From a virus: a stretch of DNA of 43,455 bases. The notes beneath the pieces were generated by a model that saw only the letters and a list, made by a program, of their open reading frames with translations, was not told the origin of the DNA and searched no databases. Every line of letters begins with the position of its first letter. Position 1 is the first letter of the stretch. This document shows, one piece after another, positions 7,978 to 15,758 of this stretch. A program made the position numbers and the translations under genes. Location: the IMG/VR virus record IMGVR_UViG_3300032516_000058, positions 1 through 43,455 of that record, one strand, 5' to 3'.

Positions 7978-8418
7978 TCACGCGGGCTTCGGTCCGGCCG
8001 CGGCAGCGACGCCGGGGGCGGTCGCCGCAGCCAGCTCGGCCTGCAACCATGCCCGCCATCCCGTCCCTTTGGCGTTTTGCAGCGCGGTGATCACCAGCTC
8101 GTGCCGCGTCGGGTCCCGCAACAACTCAGGGATTCCCGTCTTCGCGAATTCAGAAAACAGGGCGACACGCCCCTCTCCCGTCGACAGGTGATCCAGCAAG
8201 TCGCGAGCCTTGACGTAGCAGCCACTGAGGTCGCCGGCGCCCCACGCCAACGCGACCCCCTCTGCATGTTTCGCCCCGATCTTCCCCAGGAAGATCGACA
8301 GCTTGATCGCGATATAGCGCCACTTCTCGAATCTGTTGTGCACCGAGAGGAGCAACTGAATTCCCACGAATCCAGCCAGCGCGCACGCAACGTAGAACCA
8401 CAGGGAGGTCGCGATCAT
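7978..8418 (-). CDS. Membrane-anchored protein of unknown function, 146 aa
   Basis: A single N-terminal hydrophobic segment (about residues 4-25, SLWFYVACALAGFVGIQLLL) precedes a soluble alpha-helical part and an Ala/Pro-rich tail. With only one membrane segment it could be a pinholin-type or signal-anchor protein, or an accessory to the adjacent protease. The start at 8418 is one base after the protease stop, so it is likely translated together with that gene. I do not recognise the family. Confidence 0.65.
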   Translation of the reverse strand: MIATSLWFYVACALAGFVGIQLLLSVHNRFEKWRYIAIKLSIFLGKIGAKHAEGVALAWGAGDLSGCYVKARDLLDHLSTGEGRVALFSEFAKTGIPELLRDPTRHELVITALQNAKGTGWRAWLQAELAAATAPGVAAAAGPKPA

Positions 8419-8419
8419 G

Positions 8420-9595
8420 TCAAGAGCTCCATCCAGTGTGTTGACGGGTCCGGAAGAACACGAAAGCGCCGACGATCGCGCCCCAGGCGAGAAACAGACC
8501 GACGCCGATCAGTTTCGGCAGCCAGTCCGGGGCTTCCGGCTCCGGCTCTTTCGGTGCGATCGCCGGCGGCCGCGGCGTCTCGACCTGGACGGCGACCGGC
8601 GGCGCCGCAGTCGGCGGGGCGGTGGGCGGCAGGGTCGTCACCGGCGCGGGCTTGCGTTTCATCCTGCGCAGCAACTCCAGGCAGGACGGATCGGCGCTCC
8701 CCGCGGGGGAGCATTGTCCGCCCGGCGGAGTTGACGGGGTGACCAGGTGACGGGGTGACGGGGTGACGATAGGCGATCGCTCAGGCGGACGCGGCGGCGG
8801 ATACAGAGACGTCAGCGGCCAGTGGATCAGTCCGATCTGGGTCCCGACCACCTCCGCGCGATCCGTACCCCATAGCACGCCTGCGACCTTGCCCCGGCGA
8901 AAGATCGGCCCGCCTGAGTCGCCGCTACGGGCCTGGCCGGACAACACCAACCAGTTGCCCTCGGTTTGCCCATTCGCCGCAGAGTACCGCAGGAATCGGC
9001 CGCGATTGATCGCCAGCCGGCCGTCACCTCCGAGCCCGCAGCTCACCAGCGGCTCGCCGTCGGGGAGCCGCTTGTCTCCGTCGTCCAGGTCGACGGCGCA
9101 AGGCAGCGTCCCGGCCTCATTTTCCAGTTCTCCGAAGCCGTAGTCCCACGTCGCGTCGCCTCGGGCGCGGACCAGTCGGGCCGACGCCCCACCCGCAAAG
9201 CGGACGACGCGGTCCGTGGTGCCTTGGATCACGTGGTAGGCGGTCAACACCAGCCGGCGGCCGTTCCAATTGACGAGCACGCCAGAGCCGACCGAGCTGA
9301 CGCCGCGCCCTTCGCTTCCCGTCACCCGGCAGACTGCCGCGAACCAAGGCTCTCCCGGCTGCGGGTCGGACGAGGGCCGGTTGGCATACGGGCGCCCCTC
9401 CGGATCGAGCGCCGGCGGTAACGGGGCCTGCCTGGAAAAGCTCCCCGGCAACGACGGCGATAGGATCGACGGTCGGCTCGCCCAGGGCGCCGGGCACGAG
9501 CCCCCCTGGCATCCCTGCGCATGGAGCGGAGCGGGCTGTAGGGCGATCAGCACGAGCACGGCGGCCACAAGGCCGAACTGGCGGAGGGAGAGCAT
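8420..9595 (-). CDS. Exported, membrane-anchored trypsin-like serine protease
   Basis: With the ATG at 9595 the protein has 391 residues. A signal peptide covers about 1-26 (hydrophobic VAAVLVLIALQ, cleavage near LHA). The catalytic triad of the chymotrypsin fold is visible: His121 in TAYHV, Asp151 in TWDYGF, and Ser227 in SGDSGGP. A Pro-rich linker follows (about 265-358) and then a C-terminal membrane helix (about 362-381) with a basic tail. The mature enzyme should therefore sit outside the cytoplasmic membrane, anchored at its C terminus. GGAG lies seven bases upstream of the chosen start. The ORF extends 38 codons further upstream but has no signal peptide there. Part of the linker (VTPSPRHLVTPS) is encoded by a GTGACGGGGTGAC-type repeat. 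It is flanked by small membrane proteins and a hydrolase, so a lysis or envelope role is inferred. Confidence 0.88.
   Translation of the reverse strand: MLSLRQFGLVAAVLVLIALQPAPLHAQGCQGGSCPAPWASRPSILSPSLPGSFSRQAPLPPALDPEGRPYANRPSSDPQPGEPWFAAVCRVTGSEGRGVSSVGSGVLVNWNGRRLVLTAYHVIQGTTDRVVRFAGGASARLVRARGDATWDYGFGELENEAGTLPCAVDLDDGDKRLPDGEPLVSCGLGGDGRLAINRGRFLRYSAANGQTEGNWLVLSGQARSGDSGGPIFRRGKVAGVLWGTDRAEVVGTQIGLIHWPLTSLYPPPRPPERSPIVTPSPRHLVTPSTPPGGQCSPAGSADPSCLELLRRMKRKPAPVTTLPPTAPPTAAPPVAVQVETPRPPAIAPKEPEPEAPDWLPKLIGVGLFLAWGAIVGAFVFFRTRQHTGWSS
8732..8769 (-). repeat. GTGACGGGGTGAC-type repeat inside the protease gene
   Basis: Four near-copies of GGGGTGAC are visible on the plus strand. The tract codes in frame for the linker between the protease domain and the C-terminal membrane helix, so the element has become coding sequence. 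Confidence 0.8.
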
Positions 9596-9624
9596 AGCAA
9601 GGCTCCAGGAGATCGGGAAGGGGC

Positions 9625-9870
9625 TTACTTCAGGGCAGCGACGATTGCGACGAAAGCCACCAGGCCAAGCAGCACGCTGAGGACTATCATCTGCTTCTGC
9701 AACGTGCACACCCTGTCCGAAACGTCAAGGAGACGTAGCCGGCGAACCCGGCGCAACATCCGTGTCTGGTCGTTGCGGACCATCTGGATTTTCGGCGGCG
9801 TCGGCTTGGTCGGCGGCGGGATCACCCGCGGGGCATCGGGGACAACGGACGTGCGTCGCGACGTCGTCAT
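9625..9870 (-). CDS. Small single-span membrane protein, 81 aa
   Basis: The N terminus is Pro- and basic-rich, with RMLRRVRRLRLLD near the middle. One hydrophobic helix closes the protein (about 60-79, MIVLSVLLGLVAFVAIVAAL). This gives a cytoplasmic, positively charged N terminus with a C-terminal anchor, a plan seen in small holins and holin-associated proteins. It lies between the NlpC/P60-like gene and the exported protease. The family is not recognised. A holin role is inferred from topology and context. Confidence 0.65.
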   Translation of the reverse strand: MTTSRRTSVVPDAPRVIPPPTKPTPPKIQMVRNDQTRMLRRVRRLRLLDVSDRVCTLQKQMIVLSVLLGLVAFVAIVAALK

Positions 9871-9882
9871 GACGGCTCCTCA

Positions 9883-10494
9883 CTACGGGACCAGGTGTGC
9901 CTGGTACCTGAAAAAATGGCTCCTCGCGAGGTCGCCGGGCTCGGTGTCGGCGTCCGCCAGCTCCAGAACCGGATCGACGCCGCCGAAGTGGATCGCCTCG
10001 GCGACGGCCGTCGAGCACACCGGCCGGCCCCGGCGCGGGCTTTCGTCGTCAAGATCGGGCTGGGCAAAAAGCCGAACAAAGGCCAAATGGAAGCGGGCCA
10101 TCCGGCCGATCGCCCGCCAACCATAGCGACCCGGGAGGAGTCGCCGCATACATCGGACCGCGCGTTTGCGGCAGAATTCCCGGTCTTCGGTCCAGCGGGA
10201 TTGCGGATTCGTCGCGTACCATGCGAGTCGTCCCGGATAGCTGGGGACCTCTTCCGCCAAGGGCGTGGCCCTGCCGCCCTCCTCGAGCATGCCGAGCAAT
10301 TCCCAGTCGCCGTCCGATCGGTCGCCTTGCCGCGCCAGCATGTCGACGTGGCAGTACCTGGTTCTCCCCGAGGCGCGAATCAAGCGCGAAAACAACCGGC
10401 CGGGAACGTCCCACCAGGCCGTCGTCGGCTCCCAGAGCACGATGTCCGCGGGCTTCATCTGCGCAAGGGCGTCGGCGAGCGTCAGGATCCGCAT
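9883..10494 (-). CDS. Permuted NlpC/P60-like (YiiX-type) cysteine hydrolase
   Basis: The 203-residue protein shows the permuted papain-like plan: PADIVLWEP near the N terminus, then a His49 block (YCHVDM), and a Cys160 block (PVCSTAVAEAIHFGG) near the C terminus. His before Cys is the order of the YiiX/LRAT-type permuted branch. Such enzymes hydrolyse amide or ester bonds, including cell-wall peptides in some members. No signal peptide is present, as in many phage endolysins that rely on a holin. It lies beside several small membrane proteins, so it is the best endolysin candidate in the genome. It overlaps the upstream gene by 13 bases. AAAGGGTGAGG precedes the ATG. Confidence 0.7.
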   Translation of the reverse strand: MRILTLADALAQMKPADIVLWEPTTAWWDVPGRLFSRLIRASGRTRYCHVDMLARQGDRSDGDWELLGMLEEGGRATPLAEEVPSYPGRLAWYATNPQSRWTEDREFCRKRAVRCMRRLLPGRYGWRAIGRMARFHLAFVRLFAQPDLDDESPRRGRPVCSTAVAEAIHFGGVDPVLELADADTEPGDLARSHFFRYQAHLVP

Positions 10495-10835
10495 GCCTCA
10501 CCCTTTGCCATCTTCCGCCGGTGAATCGCTCTGTAGGCTTCGCGCTCGCCGTTGACGAGGTTGAGGCTGAGATCGCCATCCTCGGGTTTGTCGCTCCGGA
10601 GGATGGGCCTTTTCGCCAGCCTCTGTTTCAGCCGGCACAGCCGGCATTCACCGTCGACCATGGCGCCGCACGATGGGCAGCGGCTGAGCCTCTCCCTGGG
10701 GTGCAGGTTGGCGGCCATCGCTCGAACGGTGGACCTCCCTACCCCGACCACCAACGCGATTTTTCGCTGGGAGACTTTTCTGGTTTCGAGCAGTTTCCGG
10801 ATGGCGGCGACCCTGCCGGGATCAAGAAGGTTCAT
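10482..10835 (-). CDS. HTH plus zinc-ribbon putative DNA-binding protein
   Basis: From the ATG at 10835 (117 residues) the N-terminal half is a resolvase-type helix-turn-helix: LDPGRVAAIRKLLETRKVSQ, then KIALVVGVGRSTVRAMA. CPSCG and CRLC (about residues 53-65) follow and could form a zinc ribbon. This looks like a small transcription regulator sitting ahead of the lysis and late genes, so a late-gene switch is possible. An upstream ATG at 10943 would add 36 residues that do not resemble a domain. The 3' end overlaps the next gene. Confidence 0.75.
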   Translation of the reverse strand: MNLLDPGRVAAIRKLLETRKVSQRKIALVVGVGRSTVRAMAANLHPRERLSRCPSCGAMVDGECRLCRLKQRLAKRPILRSDKPEDGDLSLNLVNGEREAYRAIHRRKMAKGEACGS

Positions 10836-11156
10836 ACCAGCCCTGCGTGTGAACTGGCCCACCCCCGAACGCCCGCACTCTAACCTAGATTCCGCGGTCA
10901 AAACAAGCCAGCGGGGGGAATCCCGCGCCCTAAGAGCATTCATGGGCGGAAGATAAGGCCGGCCGCGGCGCCGGGCAATTTGGGGGCGGGCACCCGACGC
11001 CGGGCCGGCCTCGTACTACTCTAGCTGATTCCAGGTATATGCGGAAGGGGGGATTGGGTGAGGGGGTGACGGGGTGACAAGGCGCTGGCAACGACCGCTG
11101 GTCATGCGCGGCCCGGGCGCACCAGGCAGCCCCGCCGCGGGCGCCCGGGCCACTGG
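10836..11156. other. 321-base gap with no convincing gene
   Basis: I see no well-supported gene here. The stretch holds a repeat tract at 11056-11080 and, around 11030-11045, an AT-richer CATATACC on the minus strand that could be a weak -10 element. No matching -35 box is clear. It separates the early or middle genes from the regulator and lysis block, so a middle or late promoter would be expected here. Confidence 0.5.
11056..11080 (+). repeat. GTGACGGGGTGAC-type repeat
   Basis: GGGTGAGGGGGTGACGGGGT and following bases match the tracts at 2463, 8732 and 23868. This copy is intergenic. Confidence 0.8.
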
Positions 11157-11402
11157 TCACGGCGCGAAGCCCTCGCCGACCCGGCCGCGGAACTCGTCCC
11201 AGGTCATGGACGGCAACCCACGCTGGCACCGCGGGCAACGGAGGATCGCCTGGCCGCTCTGTATCCCACCGATCGTCTCCATCGCCCGGTACTCGGCGTA
11301 CCGCACGCCGTCGTGCGGAACGGGCACCGCGAGGATCCGGGCGCCGCAGCCGGCGCAGCAGAATTCCGTGCGGCGTGGGCGTTCATGCGGGACGAGGGCC
11401 AT
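11157..11402 (-). CDS. Zinc-ribbon protein, 81 aa
   Basis: Two Cys pairs (CAGC at about 16-19 and CPRC at about 56-59) frame a beta-rich middle, giving a plain zinc ribbon. It belongs to a set of at least five small Cys-pair proteins in this genome. I see no strong ribosome-binding site at the ATG at 11402. A repeat tract with GGAGGATGAAG lies 70 bases upstream. The role is unknown; binding of nucleic acid or polymerase is possible. Confidence 0.7.
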   Translation of the reverse strand: MALVPHERPRRTEFCCAGCGARILAVPVPHDGVRYAEYRAMETIGGIQSGQAILRCPRCQRGLPSMTWDEFRGRVGEGFAP

Positions 11403-11472
11403 GGCTGGAGTTTACCAGGCGGCCGGCGGGGAAAACGGGCCAGGGGGCGGGGAAACGGTCTTTCGTCTTCAT

Positions 11473-11502
11473 CCTCCGCGTTCTCCGTGCCTCCGTGGTG
11501 AA
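11473..11502 (-). repeat. CACCACGGAGGCACGGAG repeat (copy 1)
   Basis: On the minus strand this reads TTCACCACGGAGGCACGGAG followed by AACGCGGAGG. It sits downstream of the 116-aa gene and upstream of the 81-aa zinc-ribbon gene. It shares nearly every base with the copy at 11879-11908. Confidence 0.9.
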
Positions 11503-11521
11503 TCCCCGTTTCCGGCTTGCC

Positions 11522-11872
11522 CTAATACCAACCATGCGCGAACGGCACGTCGTCTTCGGTGGAGCCTTGCTGCCCGACCAATTGGATGTAGGTGCAGGCA
11601 TAGAGTCGCGCCCTCACGACGTGGTGCGCGATTCGACGGAGCGTGCTGGCGGACGGCCAGACCACCAGTCTCTCCAGGGCGCGCCGCGCCTTCCTCTCCT
11701 GGTGCTCCTGGGCTTGCAGGCACAAGGCGATCGTGAGGTTCTGATAGCGATGCCAGAGGATCCGGCCAGCGGCAGACGGCACCTCGACCCAAGCGGGCAC
11801 GCGATCGGGCCAGCCCATCCGGGCCTGCTCGGCGACGATTGCCAGCTCGATGTCACGACTGAATTGCGGCAT
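11522..11872 (-). CDS. Unknown protein, 116 aa
   Basis: The protein is helical and mildly basic, with Trp and Arg scattered throughout and no membrane segment. The start is well set: an ATG at 11872 preceded by GCGGAGGGAAAGC, where the GGAGG comes from the 3' end of the repeat copy at 11879-11908. It lies between a zinc-ribbon gene and an adenine methyltransferase gene. I do not recognise the family and cannot assign a role. Confidence 0.7.
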   Translation of the reverse strand: MPQFSRDIELAIVAEQARMGWPDRVPAWVEVPSAAGRILWHRYQNLTIALCLQAQEHQERKARRALERLVVWPSASTLRRIAHHVVRARLYACTYIQLVGQQGSTEDDVPFAHGWY

Positions 11873-11878
11873 GCTTTC

Positions 11879-11908
11879 CCTCCGCGTTCTCCGTGCCTCC
11901 GTGGTGAA
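11879..11908 (-). repeat. CACCACGGAGGCACGGAG repeat (copy 2), supplies a ribosome-binding site
   Basis: The minus-strand copy ends in AACGCGGAGG and is followed after about six bases by the ATG at 11872. The GGAGG of the repeat is therefore at Shine-Dalgarno distance. Confidence 0.9.
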
Positions 11909-11914
11909 TCCCCG

Positions 11915-12721
11915 CTACCCGCCTCGAGCCGCGGTGGATCCACCAGGTAGGACCGCCGCGGTGGGCCCGCCTGGGGTCGACCGAGATCGGCGGCTGCCGC
12001 CCTTGGCGGTCCCGCCGCGATCGCCGGCGGCCGCGGCGGACTTGCCGTTGGTGGCCACCAACGCGGCGAGGACCGCCGCCCGCTTGATCGGGTCCAGGGC
12101 CTCGAACCGCCGCGTCCAACGCTGGACGAGGCGGTGGAAGTCGAGTCGCCCGCGCCAGTCGCGGCCAATCCACCGGTCATCGTGGAGCTCGATCGGCGCG
12201 GGATAGTTCATCCACAGGACCTCCACGGCGGGGCCGCCGCGGGTCTGCACGCCGTAGGTCTCCCTGCGCCACCCCTTGAGCATGCGGTCGTAGAGCGCCG
12301 ACTGGTAACCGGAGATCATGATCCAATGCTCCTGCAACCGCAGCAGGGTCAGCAGTAGTTGCTCGTGGTCCCTCGGCGTCATGTCGTGCTGGTAGTAACG
12401 CCGGTTGGGGTCTCGCCGCGTGGCTCGCAGATAGGGCGGATCGCAGTAGATGAAGACCGGCCCCCCGAACTGGCAAAGATCGCCCCGCAAAAACCTGATT
12501 CCATCCGCAGCGTGAAAAACCGTGTTCGGCGGCGCCTGCGGCCGCACCAGGTCGATTGACCGCTGGTCGAGGTCCACCGCGAAACTCTTCAGCGCCGGCC
12601 GTTTGTGCCGCAATATGGCACCGGAGCCCAGGAACGGCTCGATGTAGACGTCGTGCGGCGGGATCTGGTTGACGATCCGCCGCCAGGTGCCGCCCGAGTT
12701 TTTCCCGCCCGGGTAACGCAT
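11915..12721 (-). CDS. D12-class (Dam-like) N6-adenine DNA methyltransferase
   Basis: The enzyme would methylate adenine in a short DNA target using S-adenosylmethionine. MRYPGGK opens the protein as in Dam. The SAM-binding motif is YIEPFLGSG (26-34), and the catalytic DPPY lies at 94-97 (IYCDPPYL). These define the alpha/D12 class. At 268 residues the length is normal, but the last 60 residues are low-complexity, rich in Gly, Arg and Ala, and probably not part of the fold. The ATG at 12721 is preceded by a repeat copy with GCGGAGGAGG. It adjoins the ParB-like gene, whose end overlaps the repeat. Without a partner nuclease nearby, a protective or regulatory role is likely. Confidence 0.92.
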   Translation of the reverse strand: MRYPGGKNSGGTWRRIVNQIPPHDVYIEPFLGSGAILRHKRPALKSFAVDLDQRSIDLVRPQAPPNTVFHAADGIRFLRGDLCQFGGPVFIYCDPPYLRATRRDPNRRYYQHDMTPRDHEQLLLTLLRLQEHWIMISGYQSALYDRMLKGWRRETYGVQTRGGPAVEVLWMNYPAPIELHDDRWIGRDWRGRLDFHRLVQRWTRRFEALDPIKRAAVLAALVATNGKSAAAAGDRGGTAKGGSRRSRSTPGGPTAAVLPGGSTAARGG

Positions 12722-12724
12722 GGT

Positions 12725-14920
12725 TCAGCCTCCTCCGCGTTCTCCGTGCCTCTGTGGTGAGTCCTGGTTTCCGCCCTTCCTTCGCCGGCCGGGCCCGCGG
12801 CCGCCGGGTCTCAGCTCGGCCGGCATCGGCAGGCCGCGCTCGCGTTCCCGCCCGCGCTTGTCCATTCGGACCAAATCCGCCGGGCGGAGCGCCAGGAGCG
12901 CCTCGACGATATCGGTCTTCGTCCATGTGTTCATGTCGCCCCGCCGGCCTCCGTGTTGCTCGGGCCGACTAGCGGCGAAGACCTTCCCCCAACCAAGCAC
13001 CCCCTCGATCATCCCGACTAGTTGCTCCTTGCTGTGCAGCTCCCAGTAGCGGCGCGTCAGCGGCCCGCAGTGGGCCTTGTGCCAAGCCTCTTCCACGTCG
13101 ATCCCCAGGCGGACCGCAAACGCGTTCAGGTCCTCGGCCGGGACGTGGGGGACCGGCTGGCCGGGGTGGCCGGCCTCTTGCTCCCGATCCTTCGCCCAGA
13201 ACATTGCCGCCAACCACACGGCGACGTGGGCCGCGCAGTCGGGGAGCTCACTGAACATGCAGATCGCGGCGGCCGCCGCGTCGTCCTGGAGCATCCGGTT
13301 GCCGGTCTCCCCGGGGATCACGGCCCGGAGCTCCTCGCCGCGGCGGGCGATCTCCCGCTCCTTGCCCGAGGTCCAGGGTGGAAGCGGCCGGCGGCTCGCG
13401 GCGAAGTAAAGCGCGAGCCCGAGGACCATCCCCACGTCGACGTCCCGGCCGTCGCGGAGCCGCTCGGAGAGCAGCCATCGCAGCCAATCCGCCCGGACGG
13501 CTTCCAGCCGCTTCTCGTACTTCTCGGCCGCCTCCGTGGCCCGCGCCTCCGCCTGGCGCCTGGTGAGCTTTTCCGGCTTGTGATCGGCGGCCCGGGCCTT
13601 CGCCTTCCCGGCCTTCGCCGCAGCCGTCTTCCGCCACTCCACCAAAAACGCCCCCTGCCAACTCTTCCAAAGATCGACATGGACCGCCCGCTCCTCCTTG
13701 GCGGCCCCTTTGAGCCCGGTGTGCCGGGGGACCTCGATGATCCCGAGCCGCTCCCGTTGCTCCGGCGTGGGCGTGAAGATCGGGATCTGCTGGACGGCGG
13801 CCGAGTCCCAATCCGTGCCGTCGAGGGGCCGGGTGTTCGTCCGAACCTCCGCGGCCACATCGTGCATGAATTCGTCGTATGACCCGAATTCGATCTTGTC
13901 GCTCCGGCGGGTCCGTTGCTTCAGGAACCGCTCGGCGATCGCCGCCAGCAACTCCGGATGCTCGGCGTAGGGCAGGACCGCCCGGGCGTGGCCGGCCGGC
14001 AGCATTTCCGCGGAAATCCATCCGTGCCAGGGCTCCGCCGGGAGCCGCAGCAGGCCGACCGCGTTCGAGACGCTGGCCTGGCCGGCCCACCCGAGGCGTT
14101 TGGCCAGGTCCTCCTGGGTTATCCCCGCGGCCAGCAGCGACTGGAACCAGAGGGCCCGCTCGATCGGATTGAAGCTCGCCCGCTCTTCGTTGTCCGCGCC
14201 GACCTCCCAGCGGGCCTCGTCGTCGGTCAGCTCGACCACCTCCGCCCGGAGGGTTTCGAGCCCGACCAGCCGGGCCGCGCGGACCCGCCGCTCGCCGGCG
14301 ATCAGCTCGTAGACGAACCCAACTGCCGGCTTTGGTGCGTCGACCGTGCGGACCCGGATCGGGACGAGCTGCCGCGCGCGGAGTGATTCGCCGAGGGCCC
14401 GCAGCTGCTCCTCGGGAAACTCGTGCCTGGTCTGGTAGGGACTGGCGACCACCGCGGCCAATGGCACCAGACGCGATTCCGGGATGGCCGGCAAGACGCC
14501 GCCATCGAGCAATGAAGTATCCGACCGGCCGTTCCCGGTGGTGTGTCGGACCGGCGCCGGCTCGGGTTCCTCGCCTTCGTCCGCCGGCAAGGGGTTCTCT
14601 GCCTGAAAGCCCTTGCGCTCGGCGTACGCGTCGAGATCCTCTTCGGCGGTCTCGAATGTCGGCGACGGGGTGAATCGCTTCAGGACTTGCCGCCGTCCCA
14701 TCTCGTCCTCGGAGACCACACCCCAGCCGTCTCCCACCTCGGCGACGAAAATCCGGCGTCCGCCAAGCCCCCGGAAGACCTGCGGTATGATCTTCATGGG
14801 ATGGTCTGCGAAGCCCCGAAGTGCCCCCTTGGGAGGCTCGGGCAGTGGTCTCGGCGTAGCCAGGTTTAGGTCATGCCGTGCCCGTCGGACCGCTCGTCTC
14901 TTCGCGTTCATAGTAGTCAT
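12725..14920 (-). CDS. ParB/Spo0J-like protein, large (731 aa)
   Basis: A ParB N-terminal domain spans about 148-235, with the CTP-binding-type GERR motif in ELIAGERRVRAARLVG (205-220). An HTH follows (about 266-291, ITQEDLAKRLGWAGQASVSN). The remainder, about 430 residues, is helical and rich in Arg and Ala. ParB proteins bind centromere-like sites; phage ParB-like proteins can also act as nucleases or regulators. No ParA gene is present, so plasmid-style partition is doubtful. The start at 14920 has GCGGAGGAAAAGC in front, provided by a repeat copy. The final residues (DSPQRHGERGGG) are encoded by another copy, showing that the gene ends inside a repeat. It sits between two methyltransferase genes. 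Confidence 0.88.
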   Translation of the reverse strand: MTTMNAKRRAVRRARHDLNLATPRPLPEPPKGALRGFADHPMKIIPQVFRGLGGRRIFVAEVGDGWGVVSEDEMGRRQVLKRFTPSPTFETAEEDLDAYAERKGFQAENPLPADEGEEPEPAPVRHTTGNGRSDTSLLDGGVLPAIPESRLVPLAAVVASPYQTRHEFPEEQLRALGESLRARQLVPIRVRTVDAPKPAVGFVYELIAGERRVRAARLVGLETLRAEVVELTDDEARWEVGADNEERASFNPIERALWFQSLLAAGITQEDLAKRLGWAGQASVSNAVGLLRLPAEPWHGWISAEMLPAGHARAVLPYAEHPELLAAIAERFLKQRTRRSDKIEFGSYDEFMHDVAAEVRTNTRPLDGTDWDSAAVQQIPIFTPTPEQRERLGIIEVPRHTGLKGAAKEERAVHVDLWKSWQGAFLVEWRKTAAAKAGKAKARAADHKPEKLTRRQAEARATEAAEKYEKRLEAVRADWLRWLLSERLRDGRDVDVGMVLGLALYFAASRRPLPPWTSGKEREIARRGEELRAVIPGETGNRMLQDDAAAAAICMFSELPDCAAHVAVWLAAMFWAKDREQEAGHPGQPVPHVPAEDLNAFAVRLGIDVEEAWHKAHCGPLTRRYWELHSKEQLVGMIEGVLGWGKVFAASRPEQHGGRRGDMNTWTKTDIVEALLALRPADLVRMDKRGRERERGLPMPAELRPGGRGPGRRRKGGNQDSPQRHGERGGG
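12732..12760 (-). repeat. CACCACGGAGGCACGGAG repeat (copy 3)
   Basis: This copy encodes the last residues of the ParB-like protein and also supplies GCGGAGG just upstream of the D12 methyltransferase ATG at 12721. Confidence 0.9.
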
Positions 14921-14926
14921 GCTTTT

Positions 14927-14956
14927 CCTCCGCGTTCTCCGTGGCTCCGTGGTGAA
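14927..14956 (-). repeat. CACCACGGAGGCACGGAG repeat (copy 4)
   Basis: The element lies in the 40 bases between the C5-methyltransferase stop (14961) and the ParB-like ATG (14920). It ends in AACGCGGAGG, six bases before the start codon. Confidence 0.9.
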
Positions 14957-14960
14957 TCCC

Positions 14961-15758
14961 CTACCCCTGTTCGAGCAACTCGCGAATCGCCGTGAACAGC
15001 GCCCGCCCCATGGCCATCGGCACGGCGTTGCCCACGGCCTGGCACTTGGCCTCGATCGTCATGCCCGGCAGATCGAAGCCCGCGGGCAGACCCTGCTTCC
15101 GGCACAGCTCCGCAAACATCTCCTTACTTCTCAGGGTTAAACCCAGGCGGGACGTCCCTCTCCGCAGTCCGCCGCCTTTACGCCGCCGATCGCGGCCATT
15201 GCCGATCGTACTCTTGCTGGCGCCGCCGATCGCCGCGTATTCCCAGAGGCTGTTCTCGATGGCGACGCGGGGCAACACCAGGTGCGTCGCACGGCAGCGC
15301 CTCATCCTGGGCCCGTCGCCGCAGATGCAATTCGCCCCCCCGCGCCATCCGAAGGTCAGCCTCCGGAGGCGATTCTGGCTCTCTCCCAGCCAGCGGTTAT
15401 TGAACAACTGCGGATGGACCCCGTAGTCACGGGGCCGTGGAATCGGCGCTCCCCGGACGTTCTCCATGAGAAACCACAACGGCTGGGCCTCCCGCACCAC
15501 CCGCACATACGCGGGGATCAGGTTCCCAAATTTCGGCTTGTGTCCGTTGTGTTTGATGAGGCCCTTCAGCGAGCAAAAGGGCTGGCACGGCGGGCCGCCG
15601 AACACCCCGCCGAACACTCCGGCCGGCGGATGGAAGTTACGGATGTCGCCGCCCCAGAGGACGTCCGGTCCGCGGACAACGCAGAACCGCAACTCCTCAG
15701 CGGCGACGCCGAACAGATCGATCCCCGGAAACACGGACAGGAGCAGGTTAGGGTTCAT
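14961..15758 (-). CDS. C5-cytosine DNA methyltransferase (Dcm family)
   Basis: The enzyme would make 5-methylcytosine. Motif IV GGPPCQPF contains the catalytic Cys58. ENVRGAP (99-105) is motif VI. QNRLRRLTFGW (128-138) is motif VIII, and QAVGNAVP (near 240) is motif X. At 265 residues it is shorter than typical family members (300-400), with the loss in the target-recognition region (about 140-225), which is basic and has a CICGDGPRMRRC cluster. It overlaps the upstream winged-helix gene by 11 bases. It is followed by the ParB-like gene and the D12 methyltransferase, forming a DNA-modification block. I see no cognate endonuclease. Confidence 0.92.
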   Translation of the reverse strand: MNPNLLLSVFPGIDLFGVAAEELRFCVVRGPDVLWGGDIRNFHPPAGVFGGVFGGPPCQPFCSLKGLIKHNGHKPKFGNLIPAYVRVVREAQPLWFLMENVRGAPIPRPRDYGVHPQLFNNRWLGESQNRLRRLTFGWRGGANCICGDGPRMRRCRATHLVLPRVAIENSLWEYAAIGGASKSTIGNGRDRRRKGGGLRRGTSRLGLTLRSKEMFAELCRKQGLPAGFDLPGMTIEAKCQAVGNAVPMAMGRALFTAIRELLEQG

